Source: a candidate division LCP-89 bacterium
GTDB taxonomy: Bacteria; Electryoneota; B3-LCP
DNA: 59,429 bases
Direction: 5' to 3'
NCBI GenBank assembly: GCA_025774555.1
Contig: JALGVT010000012.1
Coordinates: 1 to 59,429, forward strand
Part shown: piece by piece, positions 8,929 to 18,120 of the stretch
Layout of the letters: every line of letters begins with the position of its first letter
Numbering within the stretch: position 1 is the first letter of the stretch
The notes under the pieces: model-generated
What the model was told of the DNA's origin: nothing
Seen by the model: the letters and a program-made list of their open reading frames with translations, nothing else
Database searches by the model: none
Program-made: the position numbers and the translations under genes

Positions 8929-8958
8929 GTGCTGTCGAATGCGGAGATTCGACAGCAC
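8929..8958 (-). terminator. Perfect 12-bp hairpin between prx and cydA
   Basis: GTGCTGTCGAAT and ATTCGACAGCAC form a perfect 12-bp inverted repeat with a 6-nt loop. It lies 37 bases after the peroxiredoxin stop and 34 bases before the cydA start. There is no U-tract on the minus strand, so it may be a terminator/attenuator or an operator for cydAB. Confidence 0.5.
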
Positions 8959-8995
8959 AATCACTCGAGTGTAACCCCGTTTTGCTTAATATATT

Positions 8996-9634
8996 TTACA
9001 ATTTTTTGTGGCAAAACCACCAGTCGTAGCATTCGTATTGCTTGGAGCGTTCTTTGGCAGTGTTGACATCTGTTGCCGGAGGAATGATGACCCTATCCTT
9101 TATTAGTTCGTTATTGGGCCAGTTGGCAGGGATTGCCACTCCATTTTTATCAGAGACCTGGAAGCCCTCAATCATCCTCAGGAATTCATCCATATTGCGC
9201 CCGAGTTCTTGCGGGTAATACAGCATGGCGCGAATTACACCTTTGGGATCTACTATAAAGGTGGCTCTGACAGTGTTGGTGCCTTTCCCCGGGTGGATCA
9301 GTCCAAGAGTATCAGCAACTTTGCCGGTGTCAGCAATGATGGGGAACTGGATTTCAACGTTGAGATTTTCATTTATCCATTCATCCCATTTGATGTGCGA
9401 GAATACCTGGTCAACACTCAGCCCGATGAGCTCGCAGTTCATCTGCTTAAGTTTCGGTAACCGCTTCTGAAAGGCGACGAATTCGGTGGTGCAAACAGGA
9501 GTAAAGTCAGCCGGATGACTAAACAGTATGAACCATTTCCCTTTGTAGTCACCTGGGAGATTAACCATACCATGTGTTGTCTGTACAGTTATTTCAGGGA
9601 ACAAATCACCAATTAAAGGCATTTTACCTTCCAT
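8996..9634 (-). CDS. Peroxiredoxin, Prx6/archaeal-type
   Basis: Thiol peroxidase of 212 residues that reduces H2O2 and organic peroxides. The peroxidatic Cys48 sits in the canonical [11 protein letters not shown] motif. The long C-terminal extension carries Cys202 and Cys208 (ECYDWWFC), as in thermophile/archaeal Prx6-family enzymes where a C-terminal Cys resolves the sulfenate. The length and the [16 protein letters not shown] segment ([14 protein letters not shown]) fit this group rather than AhpC. The first ATG has GGAG 6 bases upstream. A promoter-like pair and a leader hairpin lie just upstream, so it is probably its own transcription unit. Confidence 0.93.
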   Translation of the reverse strand: MEGKMPLIGDLFPEITVQTTHGMVNLPGDYKGKWFILFSHPADFTPVCTTEFVAFQKRLPKLKQMNCELIGLSVDQVFSHIKWDEWINENLNVEIQFPIIADTGKVADTLGLIHPGKGTNTVRATFIVDPKGVIRAMLYYPQELGRNMDEFLRMIEGFQVSDKNGVAIPANWPNNELIKDRVIIPPATDVNTAKERSKQYECYDWWFCHKKL

Positions 9635-9655
9635 TTTTATCTCCTTATTTTACTG

Positions 9656-9683
9656 TACCGAAATCACGGGAAGCATTTCGGTA
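9656..9683 (-). promoter_or_regulatory. Inverted repeat in the prx leader (candidate operator)
   Basis: TACCGAAAT and ATTTCGGTA form a perfect 9-bp inverted repeat with a 10-nt spacer. It sits directly downstream of the predicted -10 box, at the expected transcription start, and 21 bases before the peroxiredoxin ATG. It could be an operator or a leader hairpin; the regulator is unknown. Confidence 0.35.
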
Positions 9684-9688
9684 TGTTT

Positions 9689-9716
9689 ATATTACGCCCG
9701 CGATCAATTAATGTAA
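9689..9716 (-). promoter_or_regulatory. Candidate promoter of the Prx6-type gene
   Basis: On the minus strand TTACAT (9711-9716) and TAATAT (9689-9694) are spaced by 16 bases, a sigma70-like arrangement upstream of the peroxiredoxin gene and downstream of the hairpin that ends the superoxide reductase unit. Confidence 0.4.
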
Positions 9717-9777
9717 CAGTCATATATCTCAGATAAGAGGATCGATGTTAAGATAAAGAGGCGTTAATTTCAATAAG

Positions 9778-9811
9778 GGGCTCCGCACCTTTTTAATGCG
9801 GTACGGAACCC
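9778..9811 (-). terminator. Hairpin terminator after superoxide reductase
   Basis: On the minus strand GGGTTCCGTACC and GGTGCGGAGCCC can form a 12-bp stem including G-U pairs around a GCATTAAAAA loop, followed by CTTATT. It lies 53 bases past the superoxide reductase stop codon. Confidence 0.55.
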
Positions 9812-9863
9812 TATATAATAATGCTTTTTTTATATGTCTGGTTTTCTGCTTTGCTCAATGCTA

Positions 9864-10238
9864 TTACGATTTCCACAATCCGTGCAGATTGCAGTATCCT
9901 CTGGCAGTTACGTTAGCAGCATCGACGTGGAACACAGCTTTCGGAGCATCGCCGGGTTTGAGGTGAACGATACAGTTGGAATCGCCATAGATCAGTTCGA
10001 TCCATTCGATATAGTGATCATCAACCATCGGATGGGCAACGCTGCCGAGGCTCACTTTCCAGCCGCCAGCTACTTTTTCGAGGACTGGAACGTGCTTTTC
10101 CTGAGCTGCGTCGGTAGTGTTCTCTTCAAGCTGTTTCATCGGCTGGTTACAACAGACGAGCTGACCTGCGCCAGTGTGCAGTACTGAGACAATGTTGCCG
10201 CATACTTCGCACTTATATACTTGCAGTTTCTGTGTCAT
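9864..10238 (-). CDS. dfx: Superoxide reductase (desulfoferrodoxin)
   Basis: Reduces superoxide to H2O2 without making O2, a typical anaerobe defence in the cytoplasm. The 124 residues hold both domains. The N-terminal desulforedoxin-type iron site is Cys10/Cys13/Cys29/Cys30. The catalytic neelaredoxin domain has the FeCysHis4 ligands visible as His49 (EKHVP, with the adjacent Glu47/Lys48), His69, His75, Cys116 and His119 (YCNLHGLW). It lies 18 bp after a ferritin-like gene and probably shares its promoter. Rubredoxin, about 4.5 kb further along the same strand, is a likely electron donor. Confidence 0.96.
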   Translation of the reverse strand: MTQKLQVYKCEVCGNIVSVLHTGAGQLVCCNQPMKQLEENTTDAAQEKHVPVLEKVAGGWKVSLGSVAHPMVDDHYIEWIELIYGDSNCIVHLKPGDAPKAVFHVDAANVTARGYCNLHGLWKS

Positions 10239-10256
10239 ATTTCTCTCCTTTAAATT

Positions 10257-10694
10257 TTAGCCGTAAGGATACATACCCTTCTTGATCAGATTAAGAGTAT
10301 CCAGCAACGCATCATGTTTTCTCTCGTCAAAGAGAAGATAGTTCAAGAGATATTCCTGAACAACCATTTTTTTGTCTTTAATCGATTCGATTGCTGCTGT
10401 GGCCATATCGACTGTCTTTTTCTCTATTTCGATATGTTTTTCGACCATAGTCCAGACGTCAGATAATTCCTCGGGCGTCATGACTACCGGCGTTTCCTCC
10501 AGCGTTTTCTTGATAAATTCCTGCACACGGTGGTGCATTAAAGAATCGCGCTGAATGATTTCCATGACCAAACGGATAACCGGATTAGCTGTTTTTTCTA
10601 TGATGGCACCCGTGGAGGCAACTGCTGCATCTTCGACACGCATCCATTGATCCATCTCAGAAGCTAAATTTTTCTGAATTTCTTTCGTGCTCAT
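10257..10694 (-). CDS. Ferritin-like helical protein of unknown function
   Basis: A 145-residue, all-helical protein. Possible di-iron ligands occur at ferritin-like spacing: RVEDAAVAST in helix 1, QRDSLMHHRVQ in helix 2, VEKHIEIEKKTVDMA in helix 3 and FDERKHDALLD (ExxH) in helix 4. I do not recognise a named family. It precedes superoxide reductase by 18 bp and follows its own good promoter, so a role in oxidative stress or iron handling is inferred from context. It starts at ATG after a GAGGAAATT ribosome-binding site. Confidence 0.7.
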   Translation of the reverse strand: MSTKEIQKNLASEMDQWMRVEDAAVASTGAIIEKTANPVIRLVMEIIQRDSLMHHRVQEFIKKTLEETPVVMTPEELSDVWTMVEKHIEIEKKTVDMATAAIESIKDKKMVVQEYLLNYLLFDERKHDALLDTLNLIKKGMYPYG

Positions 10695-10735
10695 AATTTC
10701 CTCTACTTTAATTCGTTTTTCCCGGCAGCGCTGGT

Positions 10736-10764
10736 ATAGTATTTACGCCGAACCGGACTATCAA
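10736..10764 (-). promoter_or_regulatory. Candidate promoter of the ferritin-like/superoxide reductase unit
   Basis: On the minus strand TTGATA (10759-10764) and TACTAT (10736-10741) are separated by exactly 17 bases, about 40 bases before the ATG of the ferritin-like gene and downstream of the ahpC hairpin. Confidence 0.5.
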
Positions 10765-10816
10765 CTATTCTATTATAACCAAGGGTTCTAATTTACCTGG
10801 TTACTATTTATGTTCC

Positions 10817-10849
10817 GTTCGATTCGGGAATAATAAACCCGAATCGAAC
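10817..10849 (-). terminator. Perfect 12-bp hairpin after ahpC
   Basis: GTTCGATTCGGG and CCCGAATCGAAC are a perfect 12-bp inverted repeat with a 9-nt AT-only loop, 25 bases past the ahpC stop. It lacks a clear U-tract but separates two transcription units, because a promoter follows. Confidence 0.55.
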
Positions 10850-10874
10850 TTTGGGAAACATATCATTTCAACTT

Positions 10875-11465
10875 CTATTGCGCATGTTTTGCGAGATAAT
10901 CAGCAACGCCTTCTGCGGTCGGTTTCATCGCCTCTTCGCCCTCTTTCCAGTTAGCAGGACAGACTTCACCGTGTTCCTCGCTGAACTGCAGTGCGGAAAG
11001 CATTCTCAGAGCTTCATCTACACTGCGACCCAGACCAAGGTCATTTATTAAGGAATGTCGGACGATGCCCTCTTTGTCGATCAGGAACAGACCGCGCAAA
11101 GCTACGGACTCATCGACCAGCACACCATAGTCACGGCTGATGCTTTTGTTTAGGTCAGCTACCAAGGGATACTGGATCTGACCGATTCCGCCGTCTTCGA
11201 CCTTAGTATTTTTCCAAGCCCAGTGCGAGAAGTGCGAGTCCACGGAAACGCCGATTACTTCAGTGTTCTTTTCCTTAAACTTATCCAGCGCCTTGTTGAA
11301 AGCGATGATCTCTGAGGGACATACAAATGTGAAGTCCAGAGGATAGAAGAAGAGGACGACGTGCTTGCCGCGATACGATGAAAGCTTCAGCTCCTGAAAG
11401 CTGTTGTTTGCCATAACTGCCTGAGCTGTGAAGTCAGGGGCTTCTTTAGTTACTAATGTTGACAT
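10875..11465 (-). CDS. ahpC: Typical 2-Cys peroxiredoxin (AhpC/Prx1)
   Basis: Main hydroperoxide-scavenging peroxiredoxin. Starting at MSTLVTKEAPDF (196 residues), the peroxidatic Cys49 lies in FYPLDFTFVCPSE and the resolving Cys169 in HGEVCPANW. This is the Prx1 arrangement with the YF-type C-terminal tail replaced by DYLAKHAQ. I chose this ATG, not an in-frame TTG 18 bases upstream, because AAGGAG lies at the right distance before it and would itself be inside the longer reading. It lies 58 bp downstream of perR with no terminator between, so perR-ahpC is likely one operon under PerR control. Confidence 0.95.
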   Translation of the reverse strand: MSTLVTKEAPDFTAQAVMANNSFQELKLSSYRGKHVVLFFYPLDFTFVCPSEIIAFNKALDKFKEKNTEVIGVSVDSHFSHWAWKNTKVEDGGIGQIQYPLVADLNKSISRDYGVLVDESVALRGLFLIDKEGIVRHSLINDLGLGRSVDEALRMLSALQFSEEHGEVCPANWKEGEEAMKPTAEGVADYLAKHAQ

Positions 11466-11523
11466 TTTTTTCTCCTTAATCAATTATTATTTTTGCTATT
11501 ATTTTTCTTTAATGCTCTAATTT

Positions 11524-11925
11524 CTAACTCAAACTCTTTTTTTTGCATTTTGGGCATACGCCTGAAAATTCCAGCTTGAAACCTGCAACTTCATAGCCAC
11601 AGCCTTGATTCAGTTCCTTGGTTGATATGTTGGCTTCAACTGGATAATCATCAACTCTGCCGCATTTAACGCACCGTATATGGTAATGTTCTGACACATC
11701 CCCGTCATAGTGAACACGATCGCCGTCTATGCTCAGTTTTTGGATATCTCCTTGTCGAGCCAACAGTTCGAGGTTTCTATATACCGTTCCCAGGCTGATG
11801 TGCGGCATTCGGGCACGAACCATATCATAGATATTGTCTGCTGTGGGATGCGAAGTGACCTTCCTGAGTTCATTCAGGATCACCTGTCGCTGTTTTGTCA
11901 TTCGCGTACTCTTCGGGTCTGTCAT
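11524..11925 (-). CDS. perR: PerR-type peroxide-sensing repressor (Fur family)
   Basis: Fur-family metalloregulator of 133 residues. It has an N-terminal winged helix (MTKQRQVILNEL...LGTVYRNLELL) and a metal-sensing half. Aligned by eye with Bacillus PerR, the sensing-site residues are His26 (SHPTA), Asp74 (HYD), His80 and His82 (EHYH), and Asp92 or Asp93 (VDDY). An Asp at this last position is the PerR feature, where Fur usually has Glu. Structural zinc Cys pairs are CVKC (85/88) and CPKC near the end. It likely represses the peroxide-defence genes on the same strand and its own promoter. Confidence 0.88.
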   Translation of the reverse strand: MTDPKSTRMTKQRQVILNELRKVTSHPTADNIYDMVRARMPHISLGTVYRNLELLARQGDIQKLSIDGDRVHYDGDVSEHYHIRCVKCGRVDDYPVEANISTKELNQGCGYEVAGFKLEFSGVCPKCKKKSLS

Positions 11926-11935
11926 TCCATTTCCT

Positions 11936-11956
11936 TATCAGTAATAATAACTGATA
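11936..11956 (-). promoter_or_regulatory. Candidate PerR autoregulatory operator
   Basis: TATCAGT-N7-ACTGATA is a perfect 7-7-7 inverted repeat made mostly of A/T. It lies between the predicted perR -10 box and the perR start codon, covering the likely transcription start. Fur-family operators are AT-rich dyads of about this size, though this one does not match the Bacillus PerR consensus closely. Confidence 0.5.
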
Positions 11957-11958
11957 CT

Positions 11959-11987
11959 AAATTAATATAATAATATCTCTTTGTCAA
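11959..11987 (-). promoter_or_regulatory. Candidate perR-ahpC promoter
   Basis: On the minus strand a consensus TTGACA (11982-11987) and TAATTT (11959-11964) are spaced 17 bases apart, followed directly by the 7-7-7 inverted repeat. The region 11926-12175 holds only this divergent control region and no gene. Confidence 0.55.
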
Positions 11988-12097
11988 GTCTTTTTTTAAT
12001 TTTTTTCTAAATTATTTTAAGCCAACCGGTCAGTTATCAATATATAATAGTTAGATCGATTGTTATAAATTCAGCAAAATTGATAAATAATGCTTGA

Positions 12098-14215
<2,118 letters not shown>

Positions 14216-14280
14216 CGAGGTTTACGGATAAATCAGAATAATACATGATTACAGAATTTATATAAACGGAGAAATAGACG

Positions 14281-14844
14281 ATGGGATCAACGAGTGATCT
14301 GCGGAACGGGTTGGTCATGAAATTTCGTAACGAGCTTTACACCGTTGTGGAATTTCAGCATGTAAAACCGGGCAAAGGCGGAGCCTTTGTGCGGACTAAA
14401 CTGAAGAATATCAAAACTGGCAGAGTCATTGAAAACACCTTCCGTTCGGGAGAAGCCGTGGATGTTGTGCGCCTGGAAGAGAAAAAGATGCAGTATCTCT
14501 ACCAGGATGGAGAACATTACGTTTTTATGGATAATAACACGTACGAGCAGGCACACGTACCCGCTGATATCGTCGGTGAGGGAAGCAAATACTTAAAAGA
14601 CGGTGAAATCTGCACGGTTAGTTTTAAGGATGAAACCCCTATTACTCTGGAGATGCCCAATTTCATCATATTAAGAGTATCGGAGACGGAACCTGGTGTT
14701 AAAGGTGATACAGTATCAGGGGGGAGCAAACCGGCGACGCTGGAAACCGGCGCTACGGTTAATGTCCCGTTTTTTATCAATGTGGATGATTTAATACGCG
14801 TAGATACTCGTTCAAATGCCTATATGGAACGTGTAAAGGAATGA
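14281..14844 (+). CDS. efp: Elongation factor P
   Basis: Translation factor that rescues ribosomes stalled on polyproline. The 187 residues show the three-domain EF-P layout: KOW-like N-terminus with the PGKGGAF loop, OB domain, and the C-terminal VNVPFFINVDDLIRVDTRSNAYMERV signature. The loop-tip residue is Lys32, so this is a lysine-type EF-P rather than the arginine/rhamnosyl type. No modifying enzyme (EpmA/B) is seen nearby. GGAG precedes the ATG by 8 bases. It sits just before accB-accC, a common bacterial gene order. Confidence 0.96.
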   Translation: MGSTSDLRNGLVMKFRNELYTVVEFQHVKPGKGGAFVRTKLKNIKTGRVIENTFRSGEAVDVVRLEEKKMQYLYQDGEHYVFMDNNTYEQAHVPADIVGEGSKYLKDGEICTVSFKDETPITLEMPNFIILRVSETEPGVKGDTVSGGSKPATLETGATVNVPFFINVDDLIRVDTRSNAYMERVKE

Positions 14845-14866
14845 TTCGAACATAACGGGAGAATTC

Positions 14867-15328
14867 ATGTTTGATTATAAGGAAATCCGCAAACTGGTAC
14901 GACTGTTAGAGCAGAGCCAGATTTCGGAGATCGAGATTTCAGTCAAGGACAAGAGCATACGGCTGGCAAAAAATGCTCCGACAGATGGACAGTCAGCAGC
15001 GGCGTTTGCGCCGTCCGCATTGCCTGTCCCCTCTCCGCCTGCACCAGAAACAGCAACTCCCACGGCGGCGCAGGTTTCCACTGGCAATCAGAAGGTAGTT
15101 AAGTCGCCGATGGTTGGGACATTTTACGAAGCGCCTTCGCCTGATGCAGAACCTTACGTTCAGATCGGCGATATCGTCCGCAAGGGACAGGTGTTGTGCA
15201 TCGTAGAGGCGATGAAATTGATGAATGAGATCGAATCTGATTCCGAAGGTCGTATCGTCGAAATCCATGTCGAAAACGCGCAGCCGGTTGAATTCGATCA
15301 TCCTCTATATACAATTGAAGCTGTGTAG
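14867..15328 (+). CDS. accB: Biotin carboxyl carrier protein of acetyl-CoA carboxylase
   Basis: Carries biotin between the carboxylase and transferase of acetyl-CoA carboxylase, the first step of fatty-acid synthesis. The 153 residues comprise a short N-terminal segment, a Pro/Ala-rich linker (about 40-72) and a biotinyl domain. That domain has the EAMKLMNE motif, with the biotinylated Lys at 117. It follows efp by 22 bp and precedes accC by 37 bp. Confidence 0.96.
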   Translation: MFDYKEIRKLVRLLEQSQISEIEISVKDKSIRLAKNAPTDGQSAAAFAPSALPVPSPPAPETATPTAAQVSTGNQKVVKSPMVGTFYEAPSPDAEPYVQIGDIVRKGQVLCIVEAMKLMNEIESDSEGRIVEIHVENAQPVEFDHPLYTIEAV

Positions 15329-15365
15329 CAGAGAGAAAATCACGTCTTTAAAGAGGCATTGAACC

Positions 15366-16706
15366 TTGTTCAACAAAGTCCTGATTGCCAATCGCGGCGA
15401 GATAGCGCTGCGTGTCATCCGCGCCTGCAAAGAATTAAACATCCCTACCGTGGCTGTTTATTCAACAGTAGATAGGGATAGCTTGCACGTTCTGTTTGCT
15501 GACGAATCTATATGTATTGGAGCGCCTAACGCTCGGGAGAGTTACCTGCGGTCACAGAACCTGATCGCAGCCGCCGAAATCAGCGGCGCTGACGCTATTC
15601 ACCCAGGTTACGGTTTTCTTTCGGAATCGGCGGATTTCGTTGAAATGTGCGCTATGCACGGAATTGTTTTCATAGGACCAAGAGCGGAAACAATTGCTCT
15701 TATGGGTGATAAGTCAGAAGCCAAGAAGACCATGAAGTCAGCCGGCGTTCCAGTAGTGCCCGGCAGCGAGGGCGTTATTTCTAATTTTAACGAAGCATTA
15801 AGCATAGCGGAAGAGATCGGGTATCCTGTAATAGTTAAAGCATCAGCGGGCGGAGGCGGCAAAGGTATGCGGGTTGTGGATTCTGCGGACGTTATGGAGT
15901 CCAATTTCGAGATGGCTCGCGCTGAAGCGGAATCGAGCTTCGGTTCAGGCGACCTGTATATCGAAAAGTACCTGATTGAACCCCGGCACATCGAAGTGCA
16001 GCTTCTCGGACTCAGTGACGGAAATGTCTATGCTTTCGGCGAGCGCGACTGTTCGATACAGAGACGTCACCAGAAATTGATCGAGGAAAGTCCTTCACCC
16101 GCAGTGTCACCAAAACTTCGCAAGCGTCTGATTGAAGCTGCCGTGACAGGCGCAAAATCAGTTAATTACATCTCTGCGGGCACCATTGAATTCCTCCTGG
16201 ACGCCAGAGGTGATTTCTACTTCATGGAGATGAATACTCGAATACAGGTCGAACATCCGGTAACTGAGATGGTAACCGGGACAGATCTTGTGAAGTACCA
16301 GATACTGGCTTCAACTGGTGAATCTTTCAAAATAGATAACGCGGAAACCTGTATTCAGGGGCATGCTATAGAATGTCGTATAAATGCGGAAGACCCTGAG
16401 AAAAATTTTCTCCCTTCACCCGGTGAAATAAAGGCGCTGAATCTGCCTGGCGGTCCCGGTATTCGTATAGATTCTCACGCCTACGCCGGATATAAGATAC
16501 CTCCTAATTATGACTCATTGATAGCGAAATTAATCGCTTTCGGTAAGAATAGAGAAGAAGCGTTGATGCGTATGCACCGCGCTCTTGATGAATTTGTTGT
16601 CGAAGGCGTTGAAACGACTATACCCTTCCATCAGAAAGTTTTAGAACACCCCGATTTCATTGCAGGCAACGTGAACACTGGTTTTCTAAATCAATTTCTA
16701 TCATAA
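15366..16706 (+). CDS. accC: Biotin carboxylase subunit of acetyl-CoA carboxylase
   Basis: ATP-dependent carboxylation of biotin on AccB. The 446 residues show the N-terminal FNKVLIANRGEIALRVIRACKEL motif, the glycine-rich ATP-grasp loop (GGGGKGMRVV), HIEVQ, ERDCSIQRRHQKLIEE, and the catalytic EMNTRIQVEHPVTEMVTGTDLV segment. The start is TTG at 15366 with AGAGG upstream; family alignment leaves no better start. A related carboxylase of the pyruvate or propionyl class is possible in principle, but the efp-accB-accC order supports acetyl-CoA carboxylase. Confidence 0.95.
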   Translation: MFNKVLIANRGEIALRVIRACKELNIPTVAVYSTVDRDSLHVLFADESICIGAPNARESYLRSQNLIAAAEISGADAIHPGYGFLSESADFVEMCAMHGIVFIGPRAETIALMGDKSEAKKTMKSAGVPVVPGSEGVISNFNEALSIAEEIGYPVIVKASAGGGGKGMRVVDSADVMESNFEMARAEAESSFGSGDLYIEKYLIEPRHIEVQLLGLSDGNVYAFGERDCSIQRRHQKLIEESPSPAVSPKLRKRLIEAAVTGAKSVNYISAGTIEFLLDARGDFYFMEMNTRIQVEHPVTEMVTGTDLVKYQILASTGESFKIDNAETCIQGHAIECRINAEDPEKNFLPSPGEIKALNLPGGPGIRIDSHAYAGYKIPPNYDSLIAKLIAFGKNREEALMRMHRALDEFVVEGVETTIPFHQKVLEHPDFIAGNVNTGFLNQFLS

Positions 16707-16920
16707 AAAAGAGGGATTAAGATAATTTAAATGCAGTAAGAATTTATCGGTTTCTCTGGAATTATTGAGCTCTTTTATCGCCAGCATTATCAAGCTAAAC
16801 TTTGGGTCAACTCATTGATCGAAAGCTCTTGATTTTCAGAATAATTATTTTTATATTTAAATTCAACGAATAATTGGAGATAATATTCTCCTTTGAATAA
16901 CGAGATATGGCGATTAAAAA

Positions 16921-18036
16921 ATGAATAACAAAACGAGTGAAATAGACCGGGATTCCGGAAAGAGTAAAGTGGCTGTGTTGAAAACCAAGCCTGCATCTGT
17001 AATTGATGATTATATTCGTGCTCAGGAGATGGCTGGGATGCACGAGGCGCTGGATAAATCCAAAGGAACCATCTTAAAAGACAATATAAGCTGGCATTTC
17101 CTTTATCCCGGTGCGAATACCACGCCCTGGCAGCTTGAAGCTTCTATCCTGGGGCTGCAGAAGGCTGGTTTCAAGGATATCTGCTGTGTCCAGAATAATA
17201 CTGTTGTCACCAACACTTACAAGGGTGAACGGCTGAATAAGTACCTCGGCATTTTCGAGAAGTATGACATCGAAGTCAAGTATAATTTTAAACCTGAAGA
17301 TATCAAATGGGTGAAGTATCAGCCCAAGGGCGAACTACTGACGCTACACAAGATTTACCCCGAAGGGTTCATGATTCCTGAATTCTTCTTCGACAAGAAC
17401 ATCATTCATCTGCCCACTGTAAAAACCCATATTTACACCACCACGACAGGAGCGATGAAAAACGCTTTTGGCGGGCTCTTGAATACCAAAAGGCATTATA
17501 CTCATTCTGTCATCCATAAAACGCTGGTCGATCTGCTGATGATTCAGCAGGAGATTCACGCCGGAATATTCGCCACCATGGACGGAACGCATTGCGGCAG
17601 CGGACCTGGTCCGCGCACTATGGTCCCGTACGAAAAAGACATCATCTTAGCATCATCAGACAGCGTGGCTATCGACGCAGTGGCTGCAAAAATAATGGGA
17701 TTTGAGCCCATGGAACTGGAGTATATCCGAATCGCGCATGAACGCGGCTTGGGGTGCGGGGAAATCGGCGATATCGAGGTTCTGGGCGAGGACATTTCAG
17801 ATTGGAATTATAATTTCAAGGTCGGAGATAATTTGGCTTCCACAGGCGGCGACCTATTGTGGTTCGGTCCCTTGAAAAAGCTGCAGTACCTGATGTTCCA
17901 CACGCCAATCGTCAATCTTTTTATCTGGTCGAGCTTCTTCTACCACGACTACTTCTGGTATCCGTTCAAAGGGAAGAAGCACGTCGATCAGTTCATGAAG
18001 TCGAAGTGGGGCAAGCTGTTTGAAAGCTATAAATAG
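16921..18036 (+). CDS. DUF362-domain protein
   Basis: A 371-residue protein with the DUF362 pattern: a substrate-like N-terminal half (SWHFLYPGANTTPWQLEASILGLQKAGF), then NIIHLPTVKTHIYTTTTGAMKNAFGGLL. The conserved segment DIILASSDSVAIDAVAAKIMGFEPMELEYIRIAHERGLGCG follows. The family is often iron-sulfur linked, but I see no CxxCxxC ferredoxin cluster here and its reaction is unknown. The ATG has no clear ribosome-binding site. The 214-bp gap before it is AT-rich with a small GGAGA/TCTCC dyad and no gene. Confidence 0.75.
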   Translation: MNNKTSEIDRDSGKSKVAVLKTKPASVIDDYIRAQEMAGMHEALDKSKGTILKDNISWHFLYPGANTTPWQLEASILGLQKAGFKDICCVQNNTVVTNTYKGERLNKYLGIFEKYDIEVKYNFKPEDIKWVKYQPKGELLTLHKIYPEGFMIPEFFFDKNIIHLPTVKTHIYTTTTGAMKNAFGGLLNTKRHYTHSVIHKTLVDLLMIQQEIHAGIFATMDGTHCGSGPGPRTMVPYEKDIILASSDSVAIDAVAAKIMGFEPMELEYIRIAHERGLGCGEIGDIEVLGEDISDWNYNFKVGDNLASTGGDLLWFGPLKKLQYLMFHTPIVNLFIWSSFFYHDYFWYPFKGKKHVDQFMKSKWGKLFESYK

Positions 18037-18038
18037 CT

Positions 18039-18093
18039 GCTGGTTGCTAGTTGCTGGTTGCTAGTTGCTGGTTGCTGGTTGCTGGTTGCTGGT
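18039..18093. repeat. Tandem 7-bp repeat (GCTGGTT)x8
   Basis: Eight tandem copies of GCTGGTT (two read GCTAGTT, the last lacks one base) fill the gap between the DUF362 stop and the glutamine synthetase start. A similar motif in reverse orientation occurs at 22046-22074. It is non-coding and probably prone to slippage. Confidence 0.85.
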
Positions 18094-18120
18094 AAGTAAG
18101 CGTTAAAACAAAGGAATGAG

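Noticed and set aside
8895..8960. Longer N-terminus of CydA
   Set aside because: The extra codons run through a perfect 12-bp hairpin, and a good ribosome-binding site sits before MDVLLLSRLQ.
18039..18093. CRISPR-like array
   Set aside because: The units are 7 bp with no spacers; it is a simple tandem repeat.
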